Shown: positions 1 through 9,137 of the stretch, one piece after another
How the letters are laid out: every line of letters begins with the position of its first letter
Position numbering within the stretch: position 1 is the stretch's first letter
Origin: Paenibacillus tarimensis
GTDB lineage: Bacteria > Bacillota > Bacilli > Paenibacillales > Paenibacillaceae
Length of the DNA stretch: 32,813 bases
NCBI RefSeq assembly: GCF_021532315.1
Contig: NZ_JAKGAO010000035.1
Span: 1 to 32,813 of the forward strand
Reading direction: 5' to 3'
Notes under the pieces: model-generated
What the model saw: only the letters and a program-made list of their open reading frames with translations
What the model was told of the DNA's origin: nothing
Databases searched by the model: none
Program-made: the position numbers and the translations under genes

Positions 1-7
1 GAAACAA

Positions 8-34
8 GACAAAGCCCCGAAGTGGGGCTTTGTC
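8..34 (-). terminator. Hairpin terminator, 11-bp stem
   Basis: A perfect 11-bp inverted repeat (GACAAAGCCCC / GGGGCTTTGTC) encloses the 5-nt loop GAAGT. On the minus strand it is followed by TTGTTTC up to the window edge. It is the second of two hairpins after the stop codon of the SLH protein gene. It could equally end a plus-facing or convergent neighbour outside the window. Confidence 0.65.
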
Positions 35-43
35 GACAGTCTG

Positions 44-71
44 AATCAGCAGGCACGCATGCCTGCTGATT
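44..71 (-). terminator. Hairpin just after the SLH gene
   Basis: A perfect 12-bp stem (AATCAGCAGGCA / TGCCTGCTGATT) with a 4-nt loop starts 6 nt after the TAA of the SLH protein gene. No T tract follows on the minus strand, so it probably acts with the hairpin at 8-34 or protects the mRNA 3' end. Confidence 0.55.
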
Positions 72-77
72 TCCCTT

Positions 78-3000
78 TTAACGATCCAACTCTATGCTCT
101 CTAGCATCCTTACAAGCATCACGGCAGCTTCTGCACGAGTGGCAGAGCGGCCGGGCTTTAGGTTATTCGCCTGGTCTCCCGTCAGAAACCCTGCAGCGGT
201 AAGCTGCTGGACTGAACTCTCGGCCCACGCAGCGACCGATGCCTTATCCGTATAAGGCAAGTCCGCCCCTTCTTCATTTATTGCGTAACCCTGAGACTGC
301 AGCGCCCTAGCCAAAATAACGAATAATTCCTGGCGGGATACTGCTGCATCAGGACGGAACGTTCCGTCTGCATATCCTTCGATCCAGCCGGCCTCTTGTG
401 CTGCCTGTACGTCCACAGCGTACCAGCGACCGGAAACATCGCTAAACGCTGCAGATGAATTGTCCGTGACCAGGCCGAACATTCTTGCCAGCATGCTGAC
501 AAGCTCTACCCGGGTAACCGGTCGTCCTGGCTCAAATTTGCCTTGGCCGGTTCCCTGGACAATAAGTCTCGCCGCCAGCAGTTCAGCTGCACTCTTCGCC
601 CAATGCTCTTGCATGTCCACGAACGAATTTTGGACCTCAAGCAGCGTATACCATACTCCTGCATTCAGCCGAAGCTCCGTCGTATCTGGCCCCTTCCCTC
701 GCATAGCGACATAGGATAACGTTTCGGCGAGGCCATCTACGGCCGTGACGGTAACGCCATTTCCTGCGCCAGTGTTGGTCACAGAGGGCAGGAAGGTAAC
801 CTTATCTCCGCTCATAACCAGCAGCTCTGCTAAGCCCTTCTGATCCAATGCTTCAACAGACAGCATAAATGGCTTCATGAGCAGGCTGGCCCCCAGCCTG
901 CTGGCCATCTTGTTCACCTTCGACTGCATCTCATCCTCTGCTGTACGGATGGATATACGGATAGCCTCCGAGTCAGCGGATAAGCCCTGGCTGTCAAGAT
1001 TTGCGAGAGGAAGAATCATCGTCCCAAGCGGTGTACGCCACTCCAGAGACATAGCAGCATTCATCTGCCTGAGTTGATCCAGTGCAGAACGTTTCATTAG
1101 CAGCGTCCATTCCCGGTTTCCTTTACTCGTTTCAATTACAATCCGGCCGGCCGCCAGTTGATCCGGATGAAGCTGAATAACCTGACTGCTGTTTCCATCA
1201 AGCTGCAGCTCTATCGTTATGGCTGGTTCCTGCACCTGGACTGGAGTGGTCGGCCCGGCAACGCCACCTCCTTCACCTCCTCCTCCCGTCTCTGGTTGAG
1301 AAGGAGCGGCAGAAGCTGAAACATCCACGCCTGCTGTAACACTTAAGCCTTCGAAGGTTACGGTTAATTGCGATTGTCCGGGTCTCAGCCCCAGCAACCT
1401 CCCCGACGCGTCAACGGACGCAATGTTGGCATGATGCACGTTATATGCGGCCTCTGCGGTCACATCCTTCGTCGTTCCATCGGAATATTCCGCGATCACG
1501 CTGATCTGCGCATACCCGCCTTCCTTCATGGAATACGGCGAGCCTTCAAGCACCAGCTTGGTTGGTACTGTGTAGACGGTGACCGGTGCGCTGGCGATGA
1601 GCATGCCTGACTGGCCTTGATATACGGCCTCAATCACCGTCTTGCCGGTGTGGAGACCGGTCATATACCAATAACCGTCATCTGCCATAGCTACCTGAAT
1701 GACCCCATCGTCATACCGGAAATTGGAGTCAGAGGTTCGGTCCCACGCCGCTCCGTCATAAGTGACCTCAACGACGGTCCGCACAGATTCTCCGACCGGT
1801 ATTTGATAGGAGGCTGGCGTAAACCAGATTCCATCCGAGAACGTCACCTGCATGCTGCCTGGGACAGGCTCTCCATCAATCCAAGCCTTAATGTCAGCTA
1901 TCCCGGCCTCTGTAGAACTAAGCTCGGCCGTATAGGTACCAGGTCTGCTGTACGTTACTTCTGTGACCGTCCCATGAGTGGTCTGCAGCCGGACTTCGCC
2001 GAGCGCAGGGTTGCCGTGCGCATCTCTGACGTTAATCGTCAGCGACGCATACGCTGAACCATTGGCCGGCACAGACGTGCGGTCAGTCACAAGCTCTGAG
2101 GCTACAGCTGACGCAACGTCTGGAACAAACTCGATACTAAGGCTGGCATTCAGCAGAGAACCATCGAGGAAAGCAGTAAGGTCTGCGCGTCCCGATCGGG
2201 TTGATGTTAACCGGGCGGAATATTTGCCTTCTCCTGTGTAGACTGGATTTGAAATACTGCCTAATGAACTGAATAATACTAATGATGACAAGGATTGTTC
2301 GTCGGTTAAGTTATTCCCGGATACATCCTTCAGCTGCAGCGTAATCTGTGCGGCCTCCATGCCGTTCGCAACCAAACGTTCACGGTCACTATCGATTGTT
2401 GAGGACACGAGCGATGGCTTGCCTGGGACAAATGTAACGGCTGCTTTGCTTGTCAGCCTGGCATCATTGATGGTCGCCGTGATTACCGCTTCACCGGCCT
2501 GCCGAGAATGAAGCTGTGCCGTATAACGTCCCTGTCCTGCATAGACAGGCTCCGTGAGGCTGCCAAGTGTTGAAGCCAGCTTCAATTGATATGCGCTGTT
2601 ATCGGTTGTCAGATTGTTACCGAAAGCATCTTTAAGCTGGATCGACACTTCTGCGCTGCTTCCTTCATCCTTAGTCAATATGCCGCGGTTCACCGACAGC
2701 AGTGATGTGTCTGCTGCAGGAGGCCCCGGGAGCAGCTGTACCTTAATACTGTCCGCCAGAGGCTTATCATCGACAGTGCCGGATATTTCAGCAGTCCCTG
2801 CTGCAGTTCCGGCGGTCATAACAGCTGAGTAAGTGCCGTCCTGGTGATCCAGCACAGAGCTTAACTCGCCTGCGGTTGTCTTCAAGACAACCTGATTACC
2901 GCCAGTCTGAAGAGGATTGCCGTATTCATCCTTTAACTGCACAAGGATTCTTGTAGACTCTGTACCATTTGCTGTGAGCTCTGAGCTCTCTGCCGTCAGC

Positions 3001-5405
3001 TCAGATACTTGGACAGAGGGTTCACCAGGCAGGAATTCAACCTGGGCGGAATCGCCGAGTGGTACGCCGTTCACTTCAGCGCTGATCATGGACGTACCAG
3101 TCGAGGTGCTTGAGGTTAAAATCCCCGTATAGCTGCCGTCACCGTTATCCTTGACCGAACGGATGCTTCCTGCAGTAGCAGTAACCAGAACCACATCTCC
3201 CCCTGCCGTCAGCGGATTTCCGTAGACGTCCTTCAGCTGAACGGTAACAGAGGTTTGGCTGCTGCCGTTCGCTGTCAGGTAAGAATCACCGGCTTCCACA
3301 GTCGATGCCGAAGGGGATGCAACTCCCGGAACAATAAGAATGTTCAGTATTCCCGGGACCCTTGACCCATTCACCTCAGCGGATAATCCAGCTGTACCCG
3401 TATTGGATGAGGCTGTATATATGGCCGAATAGGTACCGTCACCCTGGTCCTTCACATCACTGATGTGTCCATGGTCAGTCTTGAGGACTATCGTATCTCC
3501 TCCACTAATTAGAGGATTGCCATGTGCGTCGATAAGCTTTACCGCCAGACTGGTTGTGCCAATCCCGGCTGTCAGCCGCGCACTATCTGCTGTCAAACGC
3601 GATTGAGCGGCTGATGCAGGACCCGGAACAAACTGGACGGATGCCTTTTGCCGGATGGAAGAACCATCTACCGCAGCTGTAACCGTGGCAGAGCCAGCGG
3701 TTGTGGGTGCAGTTAATGAAGCGGAATATCTGCCGCTGCCGTGGTTTTGTACAGTCCCAAGCACTCCGCCAGTTGTACTGAGCTGCACGCTATGACTTCC
3801 GGAGCTCAGCAAATTACCGTTGGCATCTTTCAGCTGCACGGTAATTGTCGATGTGCTGCTCCCGTCAGCTCTAATCGAGGCCGGACTTGCCGTAACGGTT
3901 GAATGGTCGATTGAAGGAGGCAGCGGTGCCATATACAGGCTTGCAGTGGTATTCATCGCATTCCCATTCAACGTTCCCGTTATGACCGCCGTTCCCGATT
4001 CCATGGATGCTGTTAATTCGGCGGAGTAGGTTCCATCGCCGTGGTCGGTTACCGGTCCAAGCTGGCCAAGTGTCGAGCTGAGTTGTACGATGCCTTCGCT
4101 TCTTCCAATTGGCAAGCCCCTCCCTTCAAGTAAGGTTACCATGACCAGTGCTTTGTTTGCCCCGTCTGCATCCATCCGTGTCTTGTTCAGGGTTATCTGG
4201 GATCTTGCGGGATAGACCTGAACGGGAGACCCGACATAGATCTGGGGAGATGCAAAGGATATGCCTAATTGTCCGGAATCTGTCCAGCCTACGCCCCAGA
4301 CCGTCCCATCCTTCTTGAGGACAAGGCCGTGATTGTCTCCGGCAGCCATTTGCGCTCCATTACTTGTAAGGTGCATTGCAACCCGAAGATTCGAGTTCTG
4401 CATGCCCCACCACCAGACGGAGCCATCCTTCTTAAGTGCCATGGTAACCCGTTTTCCGCCAGCTAACGCCACAACATCGGTAAGCGGAACCGATCCGGCT
4501 TGCAGCACCTGCAGCGCCTTGCTGCTGCTCGTAACATCTGCACCTACCCCCAGGTTATAATTCTCATTATAACCCCAGCTCCAGACCGTTCCGTCCGCCT
4601 TCAAAGCGAGACCTCCGAGGCGGTGGGCGCCGATGTCAACCACATTGTTCAAAGGCTGATCCGAGGAGTCGATGACCCGCACGGGATAGACCGAATTGCT
4701 GCTGGACCCGTTGCCAAGCCCATCGAATACGTTGCTTCCCCATGCCCAGACCGTTCCATCATTCTTTAAGGCCATGGAGTGGTATTCGCCAGCGGCTACG
4801 GCCTTCACATCGGTAAGGTAAGAGCTGCTGGACGCCTTCAACCGAACCGCCCGGTTAATGCGGTACTCATAGTCGGTCAATTCACCCGATGAATTGGAGC
4901 CCCAGCCCCACACCGAGCCATCCTCCTTAACTGCCAGCGCCTGCCCGCTGCCCGCGGCAATACTGCGCACTCCGCTGATCGGTGTCCCGTCGGACTGAAC
5001 AACCTGAACAGCTCTGTGTTGATTGTCTGTCAGACCGTTCCCGAGAGAGCCATAGCCTCCTCTTCCCCATGCCCATACGGTGCCGTCATTCAACAAGGCT
5101 AGTGAGAAATAAGCTCCGCCGGTTACCTGCTTTGCACCTGTTAGAGGAGTACCGTCAGACTTTGTGACCTGCACAGGACGAAACGATTTCTGTGTTGTCC
5201 CATCTCCTAGTTCCCCGGCACTGTTGCCGCCCAGGGTCCAGACCGTTCCGTCTCCGGCGATAAGCAGGGAATGTCTGTCCCCTCCTCCAACAGCTTTTAT
5301 TACAGCGGGCGCTATGAAAGCTGCCTCGGCAGTCCTCATACCAAGCTGCGGCATGAGCAGCGCGAATATAAGCAGGACTGCCACTTTTTTACGTAGTACT
5401 TGCAA
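78..5405 (-). CDS. Secreted surface protein: RCC1 propeller, invasin-like Ig repeats, SLH anchor
   Basis: A giant cell-surface protein of about 1775 aa. From the N-terminus it has a signal peptide (MQVLRKK, then a hydrophobic core ending TAEA), seven RCC1-type repeats with the pattern ALKxDGTVWxWG (residues about 35-400), about eight invasin/intimin-like Ig domains (about 400-1185) in which seven carry a D-x-x-GN signature such as LKDANGN, Big_2-like domains (about 1190-1375), a Gly-rich linker (PETGGGGEGGG), an unrecognised region, and three SLH domains (about 1590-1775). SLH domains bind pyruvylated secondary wall polymer, so the protein should sit on the cell surface. I chose the TTG start at 5405 because AAGGGGAGG lies 6 nt upstream and gives a compact signal peptide. 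The in-frame ATGs at 5426 and 5459 have no good ribosome binding site and put a polar stretch before the signal. The ligand is unknown; an adhesin role is inferred. Confidence 0.9.
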   Translation of the reverse strand: MQVLRKKVAVLLIFALLMPQLGMRTAEAAFIAPAVIKAVGGGDRHSLLIAGDGTVWTLGGNSAGELGDGTTQKSFRPVQVTKSDGTPLTGAKQVTGGAYFSLALLNDGTVWAWGRGGYGSLGNGLTDNQHRAVQVVQSDGTPISGVRSIAAGSGQALAVKEDGSVWGWGSNSSGELTDYEYRINRAVRLKASSSSYLTDVKAVAAGEYHSMALKNDGTVWAWGSNVFDGLGNGSSSNSVYPVRVIDSSDQPLNNVVDIGAHRLGGLALKADGTVWSWGYNENYNLGVGADVTSSSKALQVLQAGSVPLTDVVALAGGKRVTMALKKDGSVWWWGMQNSNLRVAMHLTSNGAQMAAGDNHGLVLKKDGTVWGVGWTDSGQLGISFASPQIYVGSPVQVYPARSQITLNKTRMDADGANKALVMVTLLEGRGLPIGRSEGIVQLSSTLGQLGPVTDHGDGTYSAELTASMESGTAVITGTLNGNAMNTTASLYMAPLPPSIDHSTVTASPASIRADGSSTSTITVQLKDANGNLLSSGSHSVQLSTTGGVLGTVQNHGSGRYSASLTAPTTAGSATVTAAVDGSSIRQKASVQFVPGPASAAQSRLTADSARLTAGIGTTSLAVKLIDAHGNPLISGGDTIVLKTDHGHISDVKDQGDGTYSAIYTASSNTGTAGLSAEVNGSRVPGILNILIVPGVASPSASTVEAGDSYLTANGSSQTSVTVQLKDVYGNPLTAGGDVVLVTATAGSIRSVKDNGDGSYTGILTSSTSTGTSMISAEVNGVPLGDSAQVEFLPGEPSVQVSELTAESSELTANGTESTRILVQLKDEYGNPLQTGGNQVVLKTTAGELSSVLDHQDGTYSAVMTAGTAAGTAEISGTVDDKPLADSIKVQLLPGPPAADTSLLSVNRGILTKDEGSSAEVSIQLKDAFGNNLTTDNSAYQLKLASTLGSLTEPVYAGQGRYTAQLHSRQAGEAVITATINDARLTSKAAVTFVPGKPSLVSSTIDSDRERLVANGMEAAQITLQLKDVSGNNLTDEQSLSSLVLFSSLGSISNPVYTGEGKYSARLTSTRSGRADLTAFLDGSLLNASLSIEFVPDVASAVASELVTDRTSVPANGSAYASLTINVRDAHGNPALGEVRLQTTHGTVTEVTYSRPGTYTAELSSTEAGIADIKAWIDGEPVPGSMQVTFSDGIWFTPASYQIPVGESVRTVVEVTYDGAAWDRTSDSNFRYDDGVIQVAMADDGYWYMTGLHTGKTVIEAVYQGQSGMLIASAPVTVYTVPTKLVLEGSPYSMKEGGYAQISVIAEYSDGTTKDVTAEAAYNVHHANIASVDASGRLLGLRPGQSQLTVTFEGLSVTAGVDVSASAAPSQPETGGGGEGGGVAGPTTPVQVQEPAITIELQLDGNSSQVIQLHPDQLAAGRIVIETSKGNREWTLLMKRSALDQLRQMNAAMSLEWRTPLGTMILPLANLDSQGLSADSEAIRISIRTAEDEMQSKVNKMASRLGASLLMKPFMLSVEALDQKGLAELLVMSGDKVTFLPSVTNTGAGNGVTVTAVDGLAETLSYVAMRGKGPDTTELRLNAGVWYTLLEVQNSFVDMQEHWAKSAAELLAARLIVQGTGQGKFEPGRPVTRVELVSMLARMFGLVTDNSSAAFSDVSGRWYAVDVQAAQEAGWIEGYADGTFRPDAAVSRQELFVILARALQSQGYAINEEGADLPYTDKASVAAWAESSVQQLTAAGFLTGDQANNLKPGRSATRAEAAVMLVRMLESIELDR

Positions 5406-5494
5406 ATAAAACCTCCCCTTCGACATAGTGATGCTGCCTGATTTTAGGACAGAAGACATAATTACAGCTCAGGTGAATTCCGACCCTATTCGAC

Positions 5495-5537
5495 ATCGTA
5501 GCAGAGAAGCCAGCAGCCCACAATTAACCAAAGTTAA
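5495..5537 (-). promoter_or_regulatory. Candidate promoter and activator site for the SLH gene
   Basis: On the minus strand TTGTGG (5518-5523), a 17-nt spacer and TACGAT (5495-5500) make a weak sigma-A-type promoter. Directly upstream of the -35 is the dyad TTAAC-CAAA-GTTAA (5524-5537), placed as an activator site would be. Because a LAL-type activator is the next gene upstream, the dyad is a candidate site for it. This is inference only. Confidence 0.35.
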
Positions 5538-5558
5538 CAATCCGTGATAAAACACACA

Positions 5559-5609
5559 CAGCGCAGCCGCAGCACCCGGGATAGTTCCCGCTATGCTGCA
5601 GCTGCGCTG
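5559..5609 (-). terminator. Terminator of the LAL regulator gene
   Basis: A 16-bp stem with one mismatch (5559-5574 with 5594-5609), and a smaller CGGGA/TCCCG hairpin in its loop, lies 33 nt after the regulator stop codon. On the minus strand it is followed by GTGTGTGTTTTATC. It separates the regulator from the SLH gene, so the two are probably separate transcripts. Confidence 0.65.
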
Positions 5610-5642
5610 ATTACATTTTCCTAGTATTGTTATTGGCTTGGA

Positions 5643-8234
5643 CTACTCGGAGATGGAAAGGTAACCCGCGGCTGCCGGAGTAGTGACCAGGACGGCCTGG
5701 GTACGGGTACGAACGCCCAGTTTGCTGTAGATCCGGTTCAAATACACTTTGACCGTGCCAAGGGTTAGTCTCATCCGCTCCGATATCTCTCGATTGGTAT
5801 AGCCAAGATGAAGCAGCCTTACAACTTCGGTTTCCTGAACGGTTAACCCAAACCCGTTGGTGTCGGACGGATGGTCTGACTTTTGGTCAGCTATTTCCTC
5901 TGTCATCGTAGTTAGAAGCGCAGCAGCGTATGCTTTCATTTCCGGTTGGTCGAATGCTGACACAGCCAGCATCTCCTCTAATATACTGCGCATCCACTCT
6001 CCCTCATCTATGAAGGTTCGCACATAGTGGAATGGCATTACACGCTGGACAGCCTTCTTTATACGTCTCGAAGCTTCCTTGCATCTGCCCTGCTTAATAT
6101 CCGCGAAGGCCTGCAGAATCATCACCGAGACAGCAAGATTAACCATACCGGATTCTTCGACCAGCAGGGAGAGCCGCATCAACAGAGTATGCCCTTCCTC
6201 TGTTTCCCCTCTGGCAATTAGCAGACGGGCAAGTGTGAGGGTCTCCTGTACTGCGCCCAGGTGAACACGGTGATTGCTGGAACTGTTCACGCTGTGCAGT
6301 CTTGCCTCCGCATGGTCAACAGCTCCCTCCGCCAAATCTATATCGGCCAGAAAGATCAATAATGACCTGCGCCAAGGGCTTTGAGATGGTTGGTCCAGTC
6401 GTCTTAGCGTCTGGTCGATTACGGCTCTTGCACCCGTGCGGTCTCCTTCGAGAAGACACAATCGGGCCATCGTCAATCTTACCGGAACAAGCAGTCCCGG
6501 CACTTCCAAGTAACGTTTCCCGGCGGTAATCCGGTCCAGCAATTCCCTGCAGCGGTCAAGCTCATTCCATTCATAATAGCCTTCAGCCAGCGACTGCAGT
6601 ACATATTGACACATCAGCGAGTCTTCCCATCCATTCCGGCTAAGGAGGGACGTTATTTTCCACCCCATTTCCGCTGTCGTATCCGTCAGGGCACCATGCA
6701 GACCAAATGAGGTATAACGGACAAATGGCTGGTTGTAGTTATAATTAAAATCAAAAAAGACAGGGTCATGCGGAAGCCTTTCATGAATAGCCTCGGAGAA
6801 GCGAAACCATTCCTGAAACTGTCCGGAGTGAAAGGCATGATTAACTTTAACGAAGAACAAGCCGCTCATCCTATCCAGCTGTTCAGACTGTGAGGGAGAA
6901 GTCTGCAGCTCCTCTTCCAGATGTTCCATCACCCTGCCCGCTTCCTCATGCTTGCCCTGAACCGTACTTACAAAGGCGCTTACGAGCCGCAGTCTGGCTG
7001 GTATCGGGAACGCCTCGGGGAAACGATTAAACCATGTCTCGAGAAGAGAGAACTCCCCTTTCATAACCAGACCATGCAGATGTTCATCAAGCAAACCGGA
7101 TGCCAAATCGTATGCTTTGGCCGTAAAGGCATAATCCACTGCCTTTTCGTACCATCCCTCTCTAGCATAAGCCAGGCAGGCGTTCCGCTTGAGTTCGCTC
7201 CATCTCTCGGGGGATTGCTGCCTTAATAAGGCTTCATAGAAATCGCCTGCCAGCTGGTGGTAACGATAGAACCCTTGACCAATAGATATGAGGAATAGAC
7301 CATTGTCCTGCAAAAGGGCTAACTTGTCATCACACTCCGGCAGCCCCGTCACTTCCTCGCATAGCCTGGCATCAAACCGCGTTAATACGGAGGTTTCGAG
7401 CAAGAACCGTCTGGTCGGTTCGTCCAGACCGCTCCAGACCACCTTAAGAAGATATTCCTTAATATAATTGCCCATGTCCTGGTCATGAAGCCAATAGGAC
7501 CACTGCTTGCTCGGCCGCTGCTTCAATGTGATCAGAGCAAGCTGAAGACCTGCAGCCCAGCCTTCGGTACGCGCGACCAGCGAACTCAACCAATCACTGG
7601 AGAGCGACTGGCCCAGAATGGATTGACACAATTCCTCTGCCTGGTCAACTGTAAATGCCAATTGTAACGATCCAATTCTCTGCAGCTTGCCCTTGACGTT
7701 CCAGGCTTGCAAATTCGCCAGCGGAGGCTCTGAGCGTGAAGCGATCATCACATGAACCTTCGATGGCAGGTGGTTTAGCCAGTAATTGAGACTGGCGTGA
7801 ATCTCCTGCCTGGTAATGACATGGTAGTCATCCAGGGCTACGCTGACCGGACCGGATGTATCGAAGAGCTCGTTCAGAAACTGGTCCAAGAACGGCTCAA
7901 ATGAACGATCGGCATACTCAGCGAGCAGTGCCAGTAAACGGCCGCACGCATCTGCTGCAAGACAGGGCTGCAGCATATATACGATGTGCCGCCAGAACCG
8001 GCGCAGATCATTATCGTTCTCATCGAGTGCATACCATGCCGTCTGCTGATTGTATTGGTGGACAAGCTGCGTCATAACCGTTGATTTGCCGCTGCCAGCC
8101 GGTGCGGTAATTAAAGTGATGCCTTTAGGCGGTGTTCCTTCTGGCGGTACATGCAGCAAGGCTCTGTTTACCCAATGCTTTTGGGTAGCTGGTATCTCCA
8201 GCTTATATTTCATGATGCGGGGACTAATTCCCAT
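5643..8234 (-). CDS. LAL/MalT-type ATP-dependent LuxR-family transcriptional regulator
   Basis: An 863-aa regulator of the large ATP-binding LuxR (LAL, MalT-like STAND) type. The N-terminal NTPase has Walker A APAGSGKST (residues 44-52, Lys50) and Walker B VALDDYH (Asp136-Asp137). The middle is a long helical, TPR-like sensor region. The C-terminus (about 800-855) is a LuxR helix-turn-helix with TNREISERM and TVKVYLNRIYSKLGV. The length matches MalT (about 900 aa). Such proteins bind an inducer plus ATP, oligomerise and activate promoters. The ATG is preceded by GGAGG with a 7-nt gap; an internal Met8 is less likely. It lies 5' of the SLH gene on the same strand, separated by a terminator and 237 bp, so that gene is a plausible target. 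The inducer is unknown. Confidence 0.9.
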   Translation of the reverse strand: MGISPRIMKYKLEIPATQKHWVNRALLHVPPEGTPPKGITLITAPAGSGKSTVMTQLVHQYNQQTAWYALDENDNDLRRFWRHIVYMLQPCLAADACGRLLALLAEYADRSFEPFLDQFLNELFDTSGPVSVALDDYHVITRQEIHASLNYWLNHLPSKVHVMIASRSEPPLANLQAWNVKGKLQRIGSLQLAFTVDQAEELCQSILGQSLSSDWLSSLVARTEGWAAGLQLALITLKQRPSKQWSYWLHDQDMGNYIKEYLLKVVWSGLDEPTRRFLLETSVLTRFDARLCEEVTGLPECDDKLALLQDNGLFLISIGQGFYRYHQLAGDFYEALLRQQSPERWSELKRNACLAYAREGWYEKAVDYAFTAKAYDLASGLLDEHLHGLVMKGEFSLLETWFNRFPEAFPIPARLRLVSAFVSTVQGKHEEAGRVMEHLEEELQTSPSQSEQLDRMSGLFFVKVNHAFHSGQFQEWFRFSEAIHERLPHDPVFFDFNYNYNQPFVRYTSFGLHGALTDTTAEMGWKITSLLSRNGWEDSLMCQYVLQSLAEGYYEWNELDRCRELLDRITAGKRYLEVPGLLVPVRLTMARLCLLEGDRTGARAVIDQTLRRLDQPSQSPWRRSLLIFLADIDLAEGAVDHAEARLHSVNSSSNHRVHLGAVQETLTLARLLIARGETEEGHTLLMRLSLLVEESGMVNLAVSVMILQAFADIKQGRCKEASRRIKKAVQRVMPFHYVRTFIDEGEWMRSILEEMLAVSAFDQPEMKAYAAALLTTMTEEIADQKSDHPSDTNGFGLTVQETEVVRLLHLGYTNREISERMRLTLGTVKVYLNRIYSKLGVRTRTQAVLVTTPAAAGYLSISE

Positions 8235-8311
8235 GGTGTCGCCTCCGTTTGGTGAACCAGGTGAAAGGATGAGTCAGTAGAACTAGACGAGCTTGAATTT
8301 CCTTTTTCTCC

Positions 8312-8340
8312 ATTGTCTGCAATTCGGTATCAATGGTCAA
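8312..8340 (-). promoter_or_regulatory. Candidate promoter of the LAL regulator
   Basis: TTGACC (8335-8340 read on the minus strand), a 17-nt spacer and GACAAT (8312-8317) resemble a sigma-A promoter. A leader of about 70 nt would follow before the regulator ATG. No equally good promoter was found for the divergent gene at 8432. Confidence 0.45.
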
Positions 8341-8431
8341 GTATTTATAATTCCGGAAGTTGAAGCGTGGTTTGGCAGCACCTTACAGGTGTAATACTAT
8401 TGAAACCATACTTTGAAGAGGTGATTTGGTA

Positions 8432-8920
8432 ATGAATACGGTAACGGATAACCATGAGGCGGTTGAGAAGGTGAAGGACTTAATCCGTGACATTGATACG
8501 GCTATGCTGACAACAATCTCGGACGAAGGTCTGGTTTCACGCCCTATGAAAACCCAGGAAGTCGAGTTTGACGGAGACCTTTGGTTTCTGACCAAGAAGG
8601 ACACCAGTAAATTCCATGAGATTCTCCATAACAGGCAGGTCAATGTGGCTTATGCGGATAAATCCTATGTATCCATCCGAGGAGAAGCAGAACTCGTAGA
8701 CAGCCGTGAGAAGATCAAGGAATTCTGGAGTCCGGCCTATGAGGAAATTCTCGATACCACAGCCGATGATCCAAATCTTGTGCTCATCAAGGTGCAAGCC
8801 GAAACGGCCGAGTATTGGGACTCCGGCAACAAGTTCCAGATGATGAAGTTCATGTTCCGCAGGATGATTGACAAGAACACAGAAGGTACGGCTATCAACC
8901 AGCAAGTTGATTTGCATTAA
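8432..8920 (+). CDS. Pyridoxamine 5'-phosphate oxidase-like (general stress protein 26 type) protein
   Basis: A 162-aa protein of the FMN-binding split-barrel superfamily, close to the general stress protein 26 group. Typical stretches are the N-terminal MLTTISDEGLVSRPM, the following DGDLWFLTKKDTSK, and VNVAYADKSYVSIRGEAEL. Such proteins bind flavin or a related cofactor and are usually stress-induced; the exact reaction is not known. I start at ATG 8432, which has GAGGTG 8 nt upstream, not at the in-frame TTG 8426. It is a single gene followed by a terminator, divergent from the LAL regulator. Confidence 0.85.
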   Translation: MNTVTDNHEAVEKVKDLIRDIDTAMLTTISDEGLVSRPMKTQEVEFDGDLWFLTKKDTSKFHEILHNRQVNVAYADKSYVSIRGEAELVDSREKIKEFWSPAYEEILDTTADDPNLVLIKVQAETAEYWDSGNKFQMMKFMFRRMIDKNTEGTAINQQVDLH

Positions 8921-8950
8921 ACATGATAGACCAATAGCAGTTCCAATCGA

Positions 8951-8979
8951 AGTCACCCTTATTTATGGGGTGGCTTTTT
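8951..8979 (+). terminator. Terminator after the split-barrel gene
   Basis: AGTCACCC and GGGTGGCT form a stem with one mismatch around a short AT-rich loop, followed directly by TTTTT. It lies 30 nt after the stop codon at 8920. Confidence 0.75.
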
Positions 8980-9042
8980 GTATGTACTTCCCTCATTTGA
9001 GTCACTCATACTGTTAATTACAATTTATTCATTTAGAGTTTA

Positions 9043-9070
9043 TTGATTTTTTACATATCTGCTATATAGT
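9043..9070 (+). promoter_or_regulatory. Candidate promoter of the NLP gene
   Basis: TTGATT (9043-9048), a 16-nt spacer and TATAGT (9065-9070) lie in a very AT-rich stretch about 70 nt before the NLP start codon. The match to a sigma-A promoter is moderate. Confidence 0.45.
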
Positions 9071-9137
9071 AACAAAGTCAGCAGGACTCCGGAGTTCATT
9101 TTAGCTGAATGTAAGAGCCTATTAAACGGAGGTATCG

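Noticed and set aside
1850-4190. Tandem DNA repeats or CRISPR-like array in the Ig region
   Set aside because: The periodicity is that of diverged protein domains of about 95 aa; no short identical DNA repeats with spacers are present.
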